This document shows positions 18,130 to 26,506 of a DNA stretch of 55,280 nt, piece after piece; the stretch's first letter is position 1, and each line of letters begins with the position of its first letter. The notes beneath the pieces were generated by a model. That model was not told the origin of the DNA. It saw only the letters and a list, made by a program, of their open reading frames with translations, and searched no databases. This DNA comes from Chloroflexaceae bacterium (GTDB lineage: Bacteria > Chloroflexota > Chloroflexia > Chloroflexales > Chloroflexaceae), in contig JANQID010000057.1 in NCBI GenBank assembly GCA_028282325.1, positions 1-55,280 on the forward strand, written 5' to 3'. A program made the position numbers and the translations under genes.

Positions 18130-18954
18130 ATGATCGGGAGAGCTGCCGCCATTGGAGCTGTCGTCGTGGTTGCGCTGGTTGCAATTCTGGCGTACGCGTT
18201 TTTCCGAACGCCGGAAGAAGCCAGCGCACCGATCTCAGCAATTCCGTTGAATGCTACTGCAACATCTCAAACTAATGTCGAAAACGCAGCCGCGAACGAT
18301 GCGAGTACAGATGGCAATGCCGCGGACAACGCCCCAACTCAAACGGCTGCGCCAACTGATGCAACGGCAAATGAGGCCGAAGCCGCTGAGTCTGAACAGG
18401 CGACCGTCCCCGATGGCTTGACGGTCTTCGAAATCGTTCCAGCTGAATCCGAAGCTCGCTTCTTGATCGACGAAGTGCTGCGCGGCGATCCAATTACCGT
18501 GGTTGGCGCGACTGACCAGGTCGCCGGTCAGATTGCCATTGACCCGGAGCAGCTCACCGCCGTGCAGGTTGGCATTATCCAGGTCAATGCGCGTACCCTC
18601 GCCACCGATAATGAATTCCGCAACCGGGCAATCAAAAATCGCATTCTGCTGACCAACGACTATGAGTTCATTACGTTCACGCCGCTCGAAATGATCGGAT
18701 TGCCGGAGAGCGGCGCTGTCGGTGGAACATACAGCTTGCAAATTGCCGGCGATCTCACAATCACTGATGTCACTCGCTCAGTGACATTCGATGTCACCGT
18801 TACGCCAATCAGCGTGACACGCATTGAGGGGACGGCATCGGCGACCGTGATCTATACCGATTTTGAACTCTTCATCCCGGATTCTCCATCGGTAGATACA
18901 GTCGCGGACGAAGTGCGCCTGGAGTTGGAATTTGTGGCCGAGGCAATTCCCTAA
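18130..18954 (+). CDS. Membrane-anchored YceI-family protein
   Basis: A 274-residue protein with an N-terminal membrane anchor (residues 5-25), a low-complexity Ala/Thr/Asn/Glu linker (about 35-92) and a YceI lipocalin-like barrel (about 95-272). YceI proteins bind long-chain isoprenoids or other amphiphiles in their barrel; the ligand here is unknown. GAGAGG precedes the ATG and a TATAAT box is at 18095-18100. A strong palindromic terminator follows the stop. Confidence 0.88.
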   Translation: MIGRAAAIGAVVVVALVAILAYAFFRTPEEASAPISAIPLNATATSQTNVENAAANDASTDGNAADNAPTQTAAPTDATANEAEAAESEQATVPDGLTVFEIVPAESEARFLIDEVLRGDPITVVGATDQVAGQIAIDPEQLTAVQVGIIQVNARTLATDNEFRNRAIKNRILLTNDYEFITFTPLEMIGLPESGAVGGTYSLQIAGDLTITDVTRSVTFDVTVTPISVTRIEGTASATVIYTDFELFIPDSPSVDTVADEVRLELEFVAEAIP

Positions 18955-18977
18955 TGCGCTGGCGACAGAGATGACAT

Positions 18978-19013
18978 ACAACAACCCCCGGCTCTAGAGC
19001 CGGGGGTTGTTGT
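18978..19013. terminator. Strong bidirectional palindromic terminator
   Basis: A perfect 36-nt palindrome centred on CTAG, with a GC core CCCCCGGCTC/GAGCCGGGGG and A- or T-rich feet. It lies between the YceI gene (plus) and the micro-ORF (minus) and can serve both. Confidence 0.85.
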
Positions 19014-19037
19014 TATGGATCAGGATATCACCAGGGT

Positions 19038-19085
19038 TTATGCAACTTCCCCAGTGACACCCACACGCTCGTGACTACTACCCAT
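19038..19085 (-). CDS. Micro-ORF, 15 codons, with near-perfect Shine-Dalgarno
   Basis: Reads MGSSHERVGVTGEVA then TAA. The start ATG (19083-19085) is preceded by AAGGAGGTGAT, almost a full complement of the 16S rRNA 3' end, at a 4- to 6-nt spacing. A consensus promoter (19139-19167) lies about 50 bp upstream and the strong palindromic terminator (18978-19013) begins 25 bp after the stop. Together they define a free-standing transcript of about 150 nt whose only evident content is this peptide. It has no hydrophobic segment, no signal and no cysteine. I do not recognise it. It could be a real small protein, a signalling peptide precursor or the decoy ORF of a regulatory RNA. Confidence 0.5.
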   Translation of the reverse strand: MGSSHERVGVTGEVA

Positions 19086-19138
19086 GGGCATCACCTCCTT
19101 CACGCCTGGTCGGCATTGTTGAGATTTGTGTCGTAAGT

Positions 19139-19167
19139 AATGTACCTGATCGATTGGGCGTTGTCAA
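19139..19167 (-). promoter_or_regulatory. Consensus sigma-70 promoter of the micro-ORF transcript
   Basis: Minus-strand TTGACA (19162-19167), 17-bp spacer, TACATT (19139-19144). The -35 overlaps the TGA stop of the LysM gene upstream. Transcription would start near 19131 and run to the palindrome at 18978-19013. Confidence 0.75.
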
Positions 19168-19610
19168 GGGGTTGGGACGACAAAAACCGTTGGTCGTTCC
19201 AGAACCGTTTCATCTCCGGCGGGCAGCAGCGAAGGTACAAGCAGCGTCTGTCCGGCCTGCAGTGCGTTCGGATCGGTTAACCCATTGGCTGCCATGAGTT
19301 CGTCAACCGTCGTCCCAAACTGCTCGGCCAGACCGCTGAGCGTATCGCCAGGCTGAATAACATACATACCGGCCGGCGTAGGCGTAGGCTGGAACTGTCC
19401 TGCATAGATGGTCGCAGTCGCGTCAATATCCAGCGTAGGTGCGGGTGTAATGTCAAGCACCGCCGGGAGAGTCGGCAATTGCACCGCCGGCGGTTCAGGC
19501 AGAGCACAGGAGACCAGGGGCAGGCAGGCGGCGGCAAGCGCCAGCCTGCTCAAGGCGATTCTGCAACGCAAACATACAGGCTGAATGCGCCAACGTTTCT
19601 TGGTATGCAT
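19164..19610 (-). CDS. LysM-domain lipoprotein
   Basis: A 148-residue exported protein. A basic N-terminus and hydrophobic segment end in the lipobox LVSCA (cysteine near residue 35). A Pro/Thr-rich spacer follows, then one LysM domain (about 82-127: YVIQPGDTLSGLAEQFGTT, ending LVPS). LysM binds N-acetylglucosamine polymers such as peptidoglycan. No catalytic domain is fused. GAGGAGGGG precedes the ATG. The stop codon overlaps the promoter of the downstream micro-ORF. Confidence 0.88.
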   Translation of the reverse strand: MHTKKRWRIQPVCLRCRIALSRLALAAACLPLVSCALPEPPAVQLPTLPAVLDITPAPTLDIDATATIYAGQFQPTPTPAGMYVIQPGDTLSGLAEQFGTTVDELMAANGLTDPNALQAGQTLLVPSLLPAGDETVLERPTVFVVPTP

Positions 19611-19792
19611 AACATATTCCCCTCCTCAAGACCTGCCCGAACGAGGCCGCTTCCTTGTTCGGTAACAAATGGTAGCAGCAGGATGCGGCATTGTCAATCG
19701 CAAGATGCGTAGCTACGCATAATCAGGCTAATACAGACATACTGGCTCTTGCAAAGAACCCTAACAATCTGAGATTGTCTCGACGTAACGCT

Positions 19793-19821
19793 TTGACAGC
19801 TTCTGTTCGCCATGCTATACT
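19793..19821 (+). promoter_or_regulatory. Promoter of the SAM-riboswitch operon
   Basis: TTGACA (19793-19798), 17-bp spacer, TATACT (19816-19821), placing the transcription start close to the 5' stem of the riboswitch. Confidence 0.85.
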
Positions 19822-19842
19822 CGCCTCGTTCGTCGTTATGCA

Positions 19843-20093
19843 CTCATCCAGAGCGGTGGAGGGACCGGCCCTGTGAAACCGCGGCAACCCCGCACGGGAG
19901 GTTCGGCATTGAGTGTTATGTCTTGAACTGCGACCTCGATTGCTCAGGACACACCCGCGCCATACAGAACTTTCCAGGAAGGTGCCAATTCCGGCAGCGT
20001 TCGCTGGCAGATGAGAGGGGAGTGCATTTGCAGCCAGTCCTGGCCTGCCTGACCGCACTCAGACTCTCATCTGTGTTGATGAGAGGTTTTTTT
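19843..20093 (+). promoter_or_regulatory. SAM-I (S-box) riboswitch with terminator
   Basis: The aptamer runs from CTCATC (19843) to GATGAG (20015), with hallmark segments AGCGGTGGAGGGA, CCGGCCCTGTGAAACC, CGGCAACC and GGTGCCAATTCCGGCAG. The expression platform is a Rho-independent terminator: CTCTCATC (20064-20071), GATGAGAG (20078-20085), then seven T (20087-20093). The 3' side of the P1 stem, CAGATGAGAG (20008-20017), is perfectly complementary to 20064-20073, giving an antiterminator that excludes the terminator. High SAM should therefore stop transcription. The coding start at 20094 follows the T-run directly, so its ribosome site (GAGAGG) also lies inside the terminator stem. Confidence 0.97.
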
Positions 20094-21320
20094 ATGTCCT
20101 CAACAAGTGGTAGTGCGGAAGGTTTGCATCCCACGCTCTACGGTGACTCGACCGCCTCGGTTCATATTGGTGAAACACGCATTCGCGCTCACGATGCGAT
20201 TACGGCTCCGGTAATATTCTCCGCAACATATACCTTCGCCGATACGAATGCTTTGATCGATTTTCAGGAAGGTCGTGTATTTCGCGAGGAGTATGGGCGT
20301 TATGGCAACCCGACGGTGCGCGCCGCCGAAGCCAAACTCGCCGCGCTTGAAGTCGGCGCGGAAAGCGACGATGTTGCGGCGCTGCTCTGCTCGTGCGGAA
20401 TGAACGCGGTTACAACGGTATTGCTGGCGATGTTGCCTGCGGGAAGTCATCTGGTGATCACCGACGATTGTTATCGACGGACGCGCCAGTTCGTCCGCAC
20501 GATGCTCGCTCGGCTAGGCGTGCAGCACACGGTCGTATCGGCATGCGACTACGCCGGAATTGAGGAGGCCGTTCAACCAGAAACGCGTTTGATTGTCAGT
20601 GAGTCGCCGACCAATCCCTATCTGCGCGTGCTTGATCTGGAACGGGTAGTTGCGATTGCTCAACGACGCAAAGTGAAAACGTTGATCGATGCAACCTTCG
20701 CAACACCGTACAATATCCGACCGCTGAACTATGGCATCGATCTGGTAATTCACAGCGCGACCAAGTATCTGGGCGGACACAACGATGTGTTGGCCGGGGT
20801 CGTGGTCGGCGGCGCGCCGATAATTGCAGCCTTGCGCGAGGCTCAGGCGATGTTGGGCGGTATCTGCGATCCGCACAGCGCTTATCTCTTGCTCCGCGGG
20901 TTGAAGACGCTGGCCCTGCGTATGGAACGCCAGAACGCTAACGGTTTCGCTGTGGCGCGTTTTCTTTCCGAACATCCGCGCATCAAACGAGTTCACTATC
21001 CGGGGTTGCCTGATCATCCCGATCATACGGTGGCGGCGGCGCAAATGCGCGGTTGGGGCGGCGTCGTTTCGTTCGAGTTCGACGGCGACATTCACGCAAC
21101 CAGCCGGTTTATCGATCGACTCCGGCTTCCTTACATCGGCCCGAGCCTAGGCGGCGTCGAGAGCCTGGTTGAGCAACCGGCGCTGATGAGCTACTATGAA
21201 CTGACCAGCGAGGAACGCCTGGCAGTCGGCATTTGCGATAATCTGGTACGTCTCTCGTGCGGCGTTGAAGATACAGATGACCTCATCGCCGATCTGGCGC
21301 AAGCGCTTGAGTCGGCATAG
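20094..21320 (+). CDS. Cys/Met-metabolism PLP-dependent enzyme (cystathionine gamma-synthase family)
   Basis: A 408-residue enzyme of the gamma-family of PLP enzymes that make or break cystathionine or homocysteine. Visible features are YGRYGNPTVRAAEAKLAALE (substrate and cofactor region), ESPTNPYLRVLDL, the catalytic lysine in HSATKYLGGHNDVLAG, and the C-terminal SLGGVESLVEQPA. The SAM-I riboswitch directly upstream indicates a biosynthetic role in methionine supply, so cystathionine gamma-synthase or O-acyl-homoserine sulfhydrylase is more likely than a lyase; the exact reaction is inference. The frame is open through the riboswitch, but the true start is the ATG right after the terminator T-run. 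A MetF-like gene follows 47 bp later. Confidence 0.92.
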   Translation: MSSTSGSAEGLHPTLYGDSTASVHIGETRIRAHDAITAPVIFSATYTFADTNALIDFQEGRVFREEYGRYGNPTVRAAEAKLAALEVGAESDDVAALLCSCGMNAVTTVLLAMLPAGSHLVITDDCYRRTRQFVRTMLARLGVQHTVVSACDYAGIEEAVQPETRLIVSESPTNPYLRVLDLERVVAIAQRRKVKTLIDATFATPYNIRPLNYGIDLVIHSATKYLGGHNDVLAGVVVGGAPIIAALREAQAMLGGICDPHSAYLLLRGLKTLALRMERQNANGFAVARFLSEHPRIKRVHYPGLPDHPDHTVAAAQMRGWGGVVSFEFDGDIHATSRFIDRLRLPYIGPSLGGVESLVEQPALMSYYELTSEERLAVGICDNLVRLSCGVEDTDDLIADLAQALESA

Positions 21321-21367
21321 GGTTGACCTTTTTGGAATCCGATTCGTTGGGTATTGGCAGAGGTTGT

Positions 21368-22273
21368 ATGTATAGCATCCTGCAACGCCGTCTTGCTGCT
21401 GGTCAGGTGGTTGTCACCGGCGAAGTCGCTCCGCCGAAAGGGGCGGGACGCGCACGATTGGAACGGGTCGCCGAAGGGCTGCGGAATCACGTTGACGCGA
21501 TCAATCTGACCGACAACCAACGCGGGATAGCACGTATGTCGGCATTAGGCGCGGGCGTTATTATTCAGCAGATGGGGATTGAACCGGTTATCCAGATGAC
21601 TGGCCAGCATCGCAATCGCATCGCGCTGCAAGCCGACGTGTTGAGCGCCTCCGCCCTTGGCATTCGCAACATTCTCTGTATGACCGGCGATCATCCCCGT
21701 CTCGGCGATCATCCGGATGCCAGAAACGTTCTGGATGTCAACTCATTCCGAATGCTCAAGATGCTGCGTACGTTGCGCGACGAAGGCTGCTTTGTTTCGG
21801 GAACGCCGCTGAAAGAAGCTCCGCAGTTTTTCCTCGGCGGCGTTGCCAATCCAAACATTGAGCGTGTGGTGCGTCTCCAGAAGAAAATCGAGGCAGGCGC
21901 TGAATTCATTCAGACCCAGCTTATTTTTGACACGCAACGCTTTCGACGATGGATGGCCGATGTACGCGCGGCGGGTTTGCACCAGCAAGCGTACATCCTG
22001 GTTGGAGTGATGATTATGCGTCGCCCGCATTCGGCGGTATTCTTGCGCGACAAGTTGCCGGGCACTCTGATGCCCGATGCGATTATTGAGCGCATGCAAC
22101 GCGCCGAAGATGCCGAGCGCGAGGGGATCACGCTGGCTGCCGAGATCGTGGTCGATCTGTTGAGCATTGAAGGCGTAGCCGGCGTCCACCTGATGTCGAT
22201 CGATTGGACGCGCGCAATGCGCACTGTGGTTGAGCAGGCCGGACTTTTTCCGCGTCTCCCGGAACTTGTTTGA
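21368..22273 (+). CDS. metF: Methylenetetrahydrofolate reductase (MetF family)
   Basis: A 301-residue TIM-barrel flavoprotein that reduces 5,10-methylene-THF to 5-methyl-THF, the methyl donor for methionine. Motifs include VTGEVAPPKGAGRARL near the N-terminus, DAINLTDNQRGIARMS, NILCMTGDHP and GAEFIQTQLIFD. ATG 21368 has GAGG 5 nt upstream; a start 15 codons earlier is unsupported. It lies 47 bp after the PLP enzyme gene, so it is very probably under the same SAM riboswitch, giving coordinated control of sulfur and methyl input to methionine. Confidence 0.93.
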   Translation: MYSILQRRLAAGQVVVTGEVAPPKGAGRARLERVAEGLRNHVDAINLTDNQRGIARMSALGAGVIIQQMGIEPVIQMTGQHRNRIALQADVLSASALGIRNILCMTGDHPRLGDHPDARNVLDVNSFRMLKMLRTLRDEGCFVSGTPLKEAPQFFLGGVANPNIERVVRLQKKIEAGAEFIQTQLIFDTQRFRRWMADVRAAGLHQQAYILVGVMIMRRPHSAVFLRDKLPGTLMPDAIIERMQRAEDAEREGITLAAEIVVDLLSIEGVAGVHLMSIDWTRAMRTVVEQAGLFPRLPELV

Positions 22274-22465
22274 AATGACCGGAATAGTGGTGCAGCGGGC
22301 GGATCAGTGTGAAGCTGCGTACCATTTCAGCCGGGGACTTACGCAAATCGGGAGGGAAAAGCCATTTCCAACCTCGGATTGGTCAGGCTAAAAACCGAAG
22401 TTTGGTATAGTACACTGAGTACAGTGCATACGATGAACAGAATCATTGAAGCTTGAGGATTGAGT

Positions 22466-23248
22466 ATGGCGGTTATTTTGAAAACTCGCCAACAGATTGA
22501 ATTATTGCGCAAAGCGGGCCAGCTTGTGCGTGAAACGTTTGACCTGCTGCGCGAACATATTCGTCCGGGGATAACCACAGCCGAGCTTGATGCAATAGCC
22601 GAAACGTTTATTCGCGAACATGGCGCCGAACCCATATACAAAGGCTACACTCCGCCCAGCCGACGCGGTCAGCCCGGTTTTCCGCCGTTTCCCGGCACGA
22701 TCTGTGCGTCGGTCAACGATGTGATCTGTCACGGTATTCCCAGCAGTCGGCAGCGCTTACGCAACGGCGATATTATCAGCGTCGATATCGGGTTGCGACT
22801 CGATGACTGGGTGGGCGACTCGTGCGTAACGTTTCCGGTCGGCGATGTGGATGAGGCGACGCAGCAGTTGCTCAATACTACCCAACGTTGCCTCGATCTC
22901 GGCATCGAGCAAGCACAGGCCGGCAACACACTGGGTGACATCGGGGCGGCGATCCAGCGGTATGCCGAGTCGCGCGGCTATTCGGTCGTGCGGGAGTATA
23001 CCGGTCATGGCGTAGGCCGCAATCTGCACGAGGATCCAACAGTTCTGCATTATGGCGAGCCGGGTAGGGGGATGCGCCTGCGGCCCGGCATGGTCTTCAC
23101 CATTGAGCCGATGGTTAACATTGGTCGGGCGGAGACGCGCCAGGATCGCGACGGCTGGACAGTTCGCACTGCCGATGGCAAACTATCCGCCCAGTTTGAG
23201 CATAGCCTGGCGATTGCCGAAGATGGGCCGATTATTTTGACGCTCTAG
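22466..23248 (+). CDS. map: Methionine aminopeptidase, type I
   Basis: A 260-residue cytosolic metalloenzyme that removes the initiator methionine. The five metal ligands are in ISVDIGLRLDDW and GDSCVTFP (two Asp), TGHGVGRNLHEDP (His), FTIEPMVN (Glu) and AQFEHSLAI (Glu). The substrate His is in VICHGIP. There is no N-terminal zinc finger. Start ATG 22466 has GAGG at 7 nt. The leader (22274-22465) has a TATAGT box followed by the inverted repeat CACTGAGTACAGTG, a possible operator, and near 22334 the 11-mer GGACTTACGCA that also marks a possible IS scrap at 50010. Confidence 0.95.
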   Translation: MAVILKTRQQIELLRKAGQLVRETFDLLREHIRPGITTAELDAIAETFIREHGAEPIYKGYTPPSRRGQPGFPPFPGTICASVNDVICHGIPSSRQRLRNGDIISVDIGLRLDDWVGDSCVTFPVGDVDEATQQLLNTTQRCLDLGIEQAQAGNTLGDIGAAIQRYAESRGYSVVREYTGHGVGRNLHEDPTVLHYGEPGRGMRLRPGMVFTIEPMVNIGRAETRQDRDGWTVRTADGKLSAQFEHSLAIAEDGPIILTL

Positions 23249-23297
23249 CCGATTCTTTGCGATAAAGCTGGTCATCAAGCACCTGAATGGCATACAA

Positions 23298-23326
23298 ATG
23301 CGGTGCGGATATAACCCGCACCGCAT
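23298..23326. terminator. Bidirectional hairpin terminator after map
   Basis: Perfect 11-bp stem ATGCGGTGCGG (23298-23308) with 23316-23326 and a 7-nt loop, between convergent genes, followed on the plus strand by TACTTTCT. Confidence 0.8.
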
Positions 23327-23414
23327 ACTTTCTATTCAGGCAATTTTACCTGGATGTAGCTATCCAGCTTGCACACGCGCTCTTGCTACATCTCCAGATC
23401 TTGCGAGGTCGTAT

Positions 23415-23867
23415 TTAGTTTTGAATACGATAAATCGTGAACTGATAGCGAGGTCCGTTTTCGCGCAATATGGTCTCGACCTGATCAGCATTGACGGCAC
23501 CGCGACTCAACGGGTCATAATTCTGCCGTCCATCAACGTAATAGTAGTACACCACGCCGTTTAATTGAAAGCCGCGAACGTTGCTCTCGTAAACGAAAAC
23601 ATCAGGTTGCACTTCAACCAGGCGGTCATCAATATGACCATTCAACCGTGCCCAGATTGCATCGCGAACCTGTGATGCATCAACGGCAAGCGATTGCTGC
23701 GTTTGCGCAGTTGTGGGCTGAAAAAACCAGACCAGAACCACGCCGAGTACAGCCAGCTCCATTGCCAGCAAGATCCAAAAAACCAATGCACTCTTTCGTC
23801 GCGCAGCATTTGAACGCGCATCGTTGCGCAACATTCCTTCTGTTGTGTGTGTGCTTGCGTTGATCAC
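23415..23867 (-). CDS. Single-pass membrane protein of unknown function
   Basis: A 150-residue protein with a basic N-terminal segment, one membrane helix (about residues 30-49, VFWILLAMELAVLGVVLVWF) and a soluble domain of about 95 residues outside. The aromatic run GVVYYYYVDGRQNYDPLSRG lies in that domain. I do not recognise the family. The start is a GTG preceded by AAAGGA; an ATG 11 codons in is an alternative. It is transcribed alone, opposite map. Confidence 0.6.
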   Translation of the reverse strand: MINASTHTTEGMLRNDARSNAARRKSALVFWILLAMELAVLGVVLVWFFQPTTAQTQQSLAVDASQVRDAIWARLNGHIDDRLVEVQPDVFVYESNVRGFQLNGVVYYYYVDGRQNYDPLSRGAVNADQVETILRENGPRYQFTIYRIQN

Positions 23868-24136
23868 CGGTCTTCATCCTTTGCAGAATACAGATAGTAA
23901 TGCTCTACGTTGTATATAATGCTGGGTCTCAATCGTAACAGAGACGCTCTGAGCTTGAATATCTATATATGTATTAAAGAGTGTGGATGACAACTTTGAA
24001 AGCAGTGCTACCCTAGTATACCAAATATGTTGGCGTCTGGCTATACTCTATAAGTAAAATGATGGATAAGATTTCAGCCGATCCTTTGAAAACGTATGCC
24101 GTTTGTCGTTTTATGATTCGCAAGGCTGGGAAGAAG

Positions 24137-24463
24137 ATGCAATTGAATAGCGCACATATACTACGCTGGTTTGCACTTGTTGGTTGCGGCATCGTCGAGA
24201 CGGCACTGATCGGGCGCTGGCTGGCGCGATTACTAGCGGCACGCCCGGGTAATCCGATGATATCCTTTCTTTACGCAACGACGGAGTGGATGATTGCTCC
24301 GCTGTGGTTTCTCGATGCGCAGCAGCCGCGTTTTGGTGCAACGCTTGAATTTGCGTCCCTCACGCTCATACTTGTCATACCGGCGCTTGGCTGCACAATT
24401 TGGCGCTTCGTCGAGCATCACGGTTCAGCGCACGCAACATCAAATGTACGGAGATCGTCATAA
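24137..24463 (+). CDS. YggT-like small membrane protein
   Basis: About 108 residues with two membrane helices (roughly 8-28 and 72-92) joined by a loop containing PGNPMISFLYATTEWMIAPLW, which resembles the YggT family pattern. Function is unknown. The start is uncertain: the frame is open from 24059, where a TATACT box 12 bp upstream could give a leaderless message and a 134-residue product. ATG 24137 follows GGGAAGAAG. It is the first of three small membrane-protein genes in a row on this strand. Confidence 0.55.
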   Translation: MQLNSAHILRWFALVGCGIVETALIGRWLARLLAARPGNPMISFLYATTEWMIAPLWFLDAQQPRFGATLEFASLTLILVIPALGCTIWRFVEHHGSAHATSNVRRSS

Positions 24464-24494
24464 CGACAATACACGCAATTCATATGGAGAAGCT

Positions 24495-24986
24495 ATGGGC
24501 GAAACGCTCGTACAACTGGGGTTTATTGTATTGCTGGTGATGGCCGCAAGCGTTGTGGTTGCGCTGGCTGGCCTGGCTTTGCTATTCCGCAGTATCAGAA
24601 ATATCCGCGTTCCGCCTGATGCTGATTTCTTCACTACTATGCATTTTGTCCCACTGATACTGGTCGTCTTGTTAGACTTGCTCGATCTGGGGCTTGATGT
24701 ATTTGCCGCACCGATTAGCTGGATTGCGCTTGATCGTATGGGATTGCGCGGTTTGCGAAATAAGGCGGCAATCGAGGCGCTTATTCCATTTACCGGCCCT
24801 ATTCCAACTTTTACAATCGCCTGGATATTGGCGCGGCTGCTCAACCTCGGCGAACCGCTCAGACAGCCATATGCCAGATCACGCCCGGCACGCAGTTCAT
24901 TGCAGAGCCCGCCTCTCGAAACGCCGGTCCAGCGGCGATCTCCCCAGATCATTGATGTCGATCCCTATGATCGTGAATGGGAATAA
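24495..24986 (+). CDS. Small membrane protein of unknown function
   Basis: A 163-residue protein with a strong N-terminal helix (residues 6-30), a second hydrophobic stretch (about 50-70) and a third (about 95-115), then a polar Pro/Arg/Ser-rich tail. ATG 24495 has GGAGA about 4 nt upstream; the frame is open further back without support. It begins 31 bp after the YggT-like gene and overlaps or abuts the next one, so the three are likely an operon. The family is not recognised. Confidence 0.65.
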   Translation: MGETLVQLGFIVLLVMAASVVVALAGLALLFRSIRNIRVPPDADFFTTMHFVPLILVVLLDLLDLGLDVFAAPISWIALDRMGLRGLRNKAAIEALIPFTGPIPTFTIAWILARLLNLGEPLRQPYARSRPARSSLQSPPLETPVQRRSPQIIDVDPYDREWE

Positions 24987-24991
24987 CATTT

Positions 24992-25285
24992 ATGAACGCA
25001 TTGATCGAACTGCTCATCCTTATCATTGTTGCTGCTCTCAGCGGCGGTTTCGCACAAGCGTTGTTCGGGATTCGGCGCAGCAATATTCTCGTTTCGATCG
25101 GAATTGGCCTTATTGGCGCGTATATCGGAACTTATCTGGCGCAATGGTTGAGTTTTCCGCGAATTCTCGTCGTTCCCATCGGTTCAAGCAACATCGAGAT
25201 TGTCTGGGCGTTTTTTGGCTCGCTTGTGCTCGTTTTTATCATTAACCTTGTCGAAGGTGTGCATAGCCCTCCTCGCAGACGCTAA
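24992..25285 (+). CDS. GlsB/YeaQ/YmgE-like small membrane protein
   Basis: A 97-residue protein (102 if translated from 24977, which overlaps the preceding stop). It has three hydrophobic segments: ALIELLILIIVAALSGGFAQ, SIGIGLIGAYIGTYLAQWL and IVWAFFGSLVLVFIINLV. The glycine-rich helices resemble the transglycosylase-associated GlsB/YeaQ family, whose role is unclear though often stress-related. It is the last gene of a small membrane-protein operon. Confidence 0.65.
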   Translation: MNALIELLILIIVAALSGGFAQALFGIRRSNILVSIGIGLIGAYIGTYLAQWLSFPRILVVPIGSSNIEIVWAFFGSLVLVFIINLVEGVHSPPRRR

Positions 25286-25300
25286 ACTCTTAGCTTAAAA

Positions 25301-25326
25301 GCGGCGAGGCTGGACCAGCCTGCCGC
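25301..25326. terminator. Hairpin between convergent genes before cysK
   Basis: GCGGCGAGGCT pairs with AGCCTGCCGC (one bulge) between the stops of the GlsB-like gene and cysK. AT-rich sequence lies on the left flank. Confidence 0.5.
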
Positions 25327-25350
25327 CCACTGCGACGCCCCATTCCAGAG

Positions 25351-26280
25351 CTATTCATTAGCATAGAGCGCTGTGCTGAGATAGCGCTCACCGTTGCTCG
25401 GCACCATAAACACGATCAGCTTGCCAGCATTTTCGTCCCGCCGTGCCACGCGGAGCGCCGCCGCCAGCGCAGCGCCGCTGCTGATTCCCGTCATCAAGCC
25501 TTCTTCACGCGCCAGACGCCGCGCCATTTCAAAAGCTTCGTCATTGCTTACCTGGGCGACTTCATCGATAATTTCGGCGTTCAGAACATCGGGCACAAAG
25601 CCGGCCCCGATGCCCTGGATCTTGTGCGGCCCCGGACTGCCGCCGGAAATCACCGGCGATGCTTCCGGCTCGACAGCGACAATATGCACGTCAGGCTTTT
25701 TGCCCTTGAGCGTTTCACCAACGCCGGTGATAGTTCCGCCGGTGCCCACGCCGGCGACTAGGATATCGATCTGGCCATCGGTGTCATTCCAGATTTCTTC
25801 AGCGGTCGTTGCGCGATGAATGGCCGGGTTGGCCGGATTTTTGAACTGCTGGGGCATAAAGCCATTCGGCAGTTCCGCCAGAATGTGCTCGGCCTGGCGA
25901 ATAGCGCCGGTCATTCCCTCCGCACCTGGCGTCAGGATTAATTCGGCGCCGAAGCCGTGAAGCAATTTGCGGCGTTCCATGCTCATTGTTTCCGGCATTG
26001 TCAAGATCAAGCGGTACCCTTTGGACGCAGCGACAAACGCGAGCCCGATGCCGGTGTTGCCGCTGGTCGGTTCAACCAGCACGGTCTCGCCGGGTGTAAT
26101 CATACCGTGCTGCTCGGCAGCTTCGATCATCGCAAGCCCAATGCGATCTTTCACGCTGCTGGCCGGATTAAAGTACTCGAGTTTAGCCACAATTGTCGCA
26201 TAGGTATCGTTAATGCGATTGATGCGAACCAGCGGAGTGTTTCCCACCAGCTCGGTGATGTTATTATAAATGCGCGGCAT
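25351..26280 (-). CDS. cysK: Cysteine synthase A (O-acetylserine sulfhydrylase)
   Basis: A 309-residue PLP enzyme that makes cysteine from O-acetylserine and sulfide. The PLP lysine is in [15 protein letters not shown] (about residue 43), the substrate loop is [13 protein letters not shown], and the phosphate loop is [12 protein letters not shown]. Length and order match CysK. AAAGGGG precedes the ATG. There is no cysE beside it. Confidence 0.96.
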   Translation of the reverse strand: MPRIYNNITELVGNTPLVRINRINDTYATIVAKLEYFNPASSVKDRIGLAMIEAAEQHGMITPGETVLVEPTSGNTGIGLAFVAASKGYRLILTMPETMSMERRKLLHGFGAELILTPGAEGMTGAIRQAEHILAELPNGFMPQQFKNPANPAIHRATTAEEIWNDTDGQIDILVAGVGTGGTITGVGETLKGKKPDVHIVAVEPEASPVISGGSPGPHKIQGIGAGFVPDVLNAEIIDEVAQVSNDEAFEMARRLAREEGLMTGISSGAALAAALRVARRDENAGKLIVFMVPSNGERYLSTALYANE

Positions 26281-26506
26281 TTTTACGCCCCTTTATCAAG
26301 TCATTCAATATACGCCGGAATATCTCTCCATAAAATATTGTACTGCACCTGGTTTTTCAAAGTCAAGTTCTTAATAAATATACTTGACAATACGCTTGCA
26401 AACACAGCGGGTTAGAACCGGTTGAACAGCCGATGCGTATGTGTTCGTCGTCCGTTCGATCTGGAGTATACTATGCACATCTGAAGGCTACGTGGAGGAG
26501 ATTCTA

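Noticed and set aside
19812-20093. N-terminal extension of the PLP enzyme upstream of 20094
   Set aside because: The stretch is the SAM riboswitch and its terminator; the extra residues match no part of the enzyme family.
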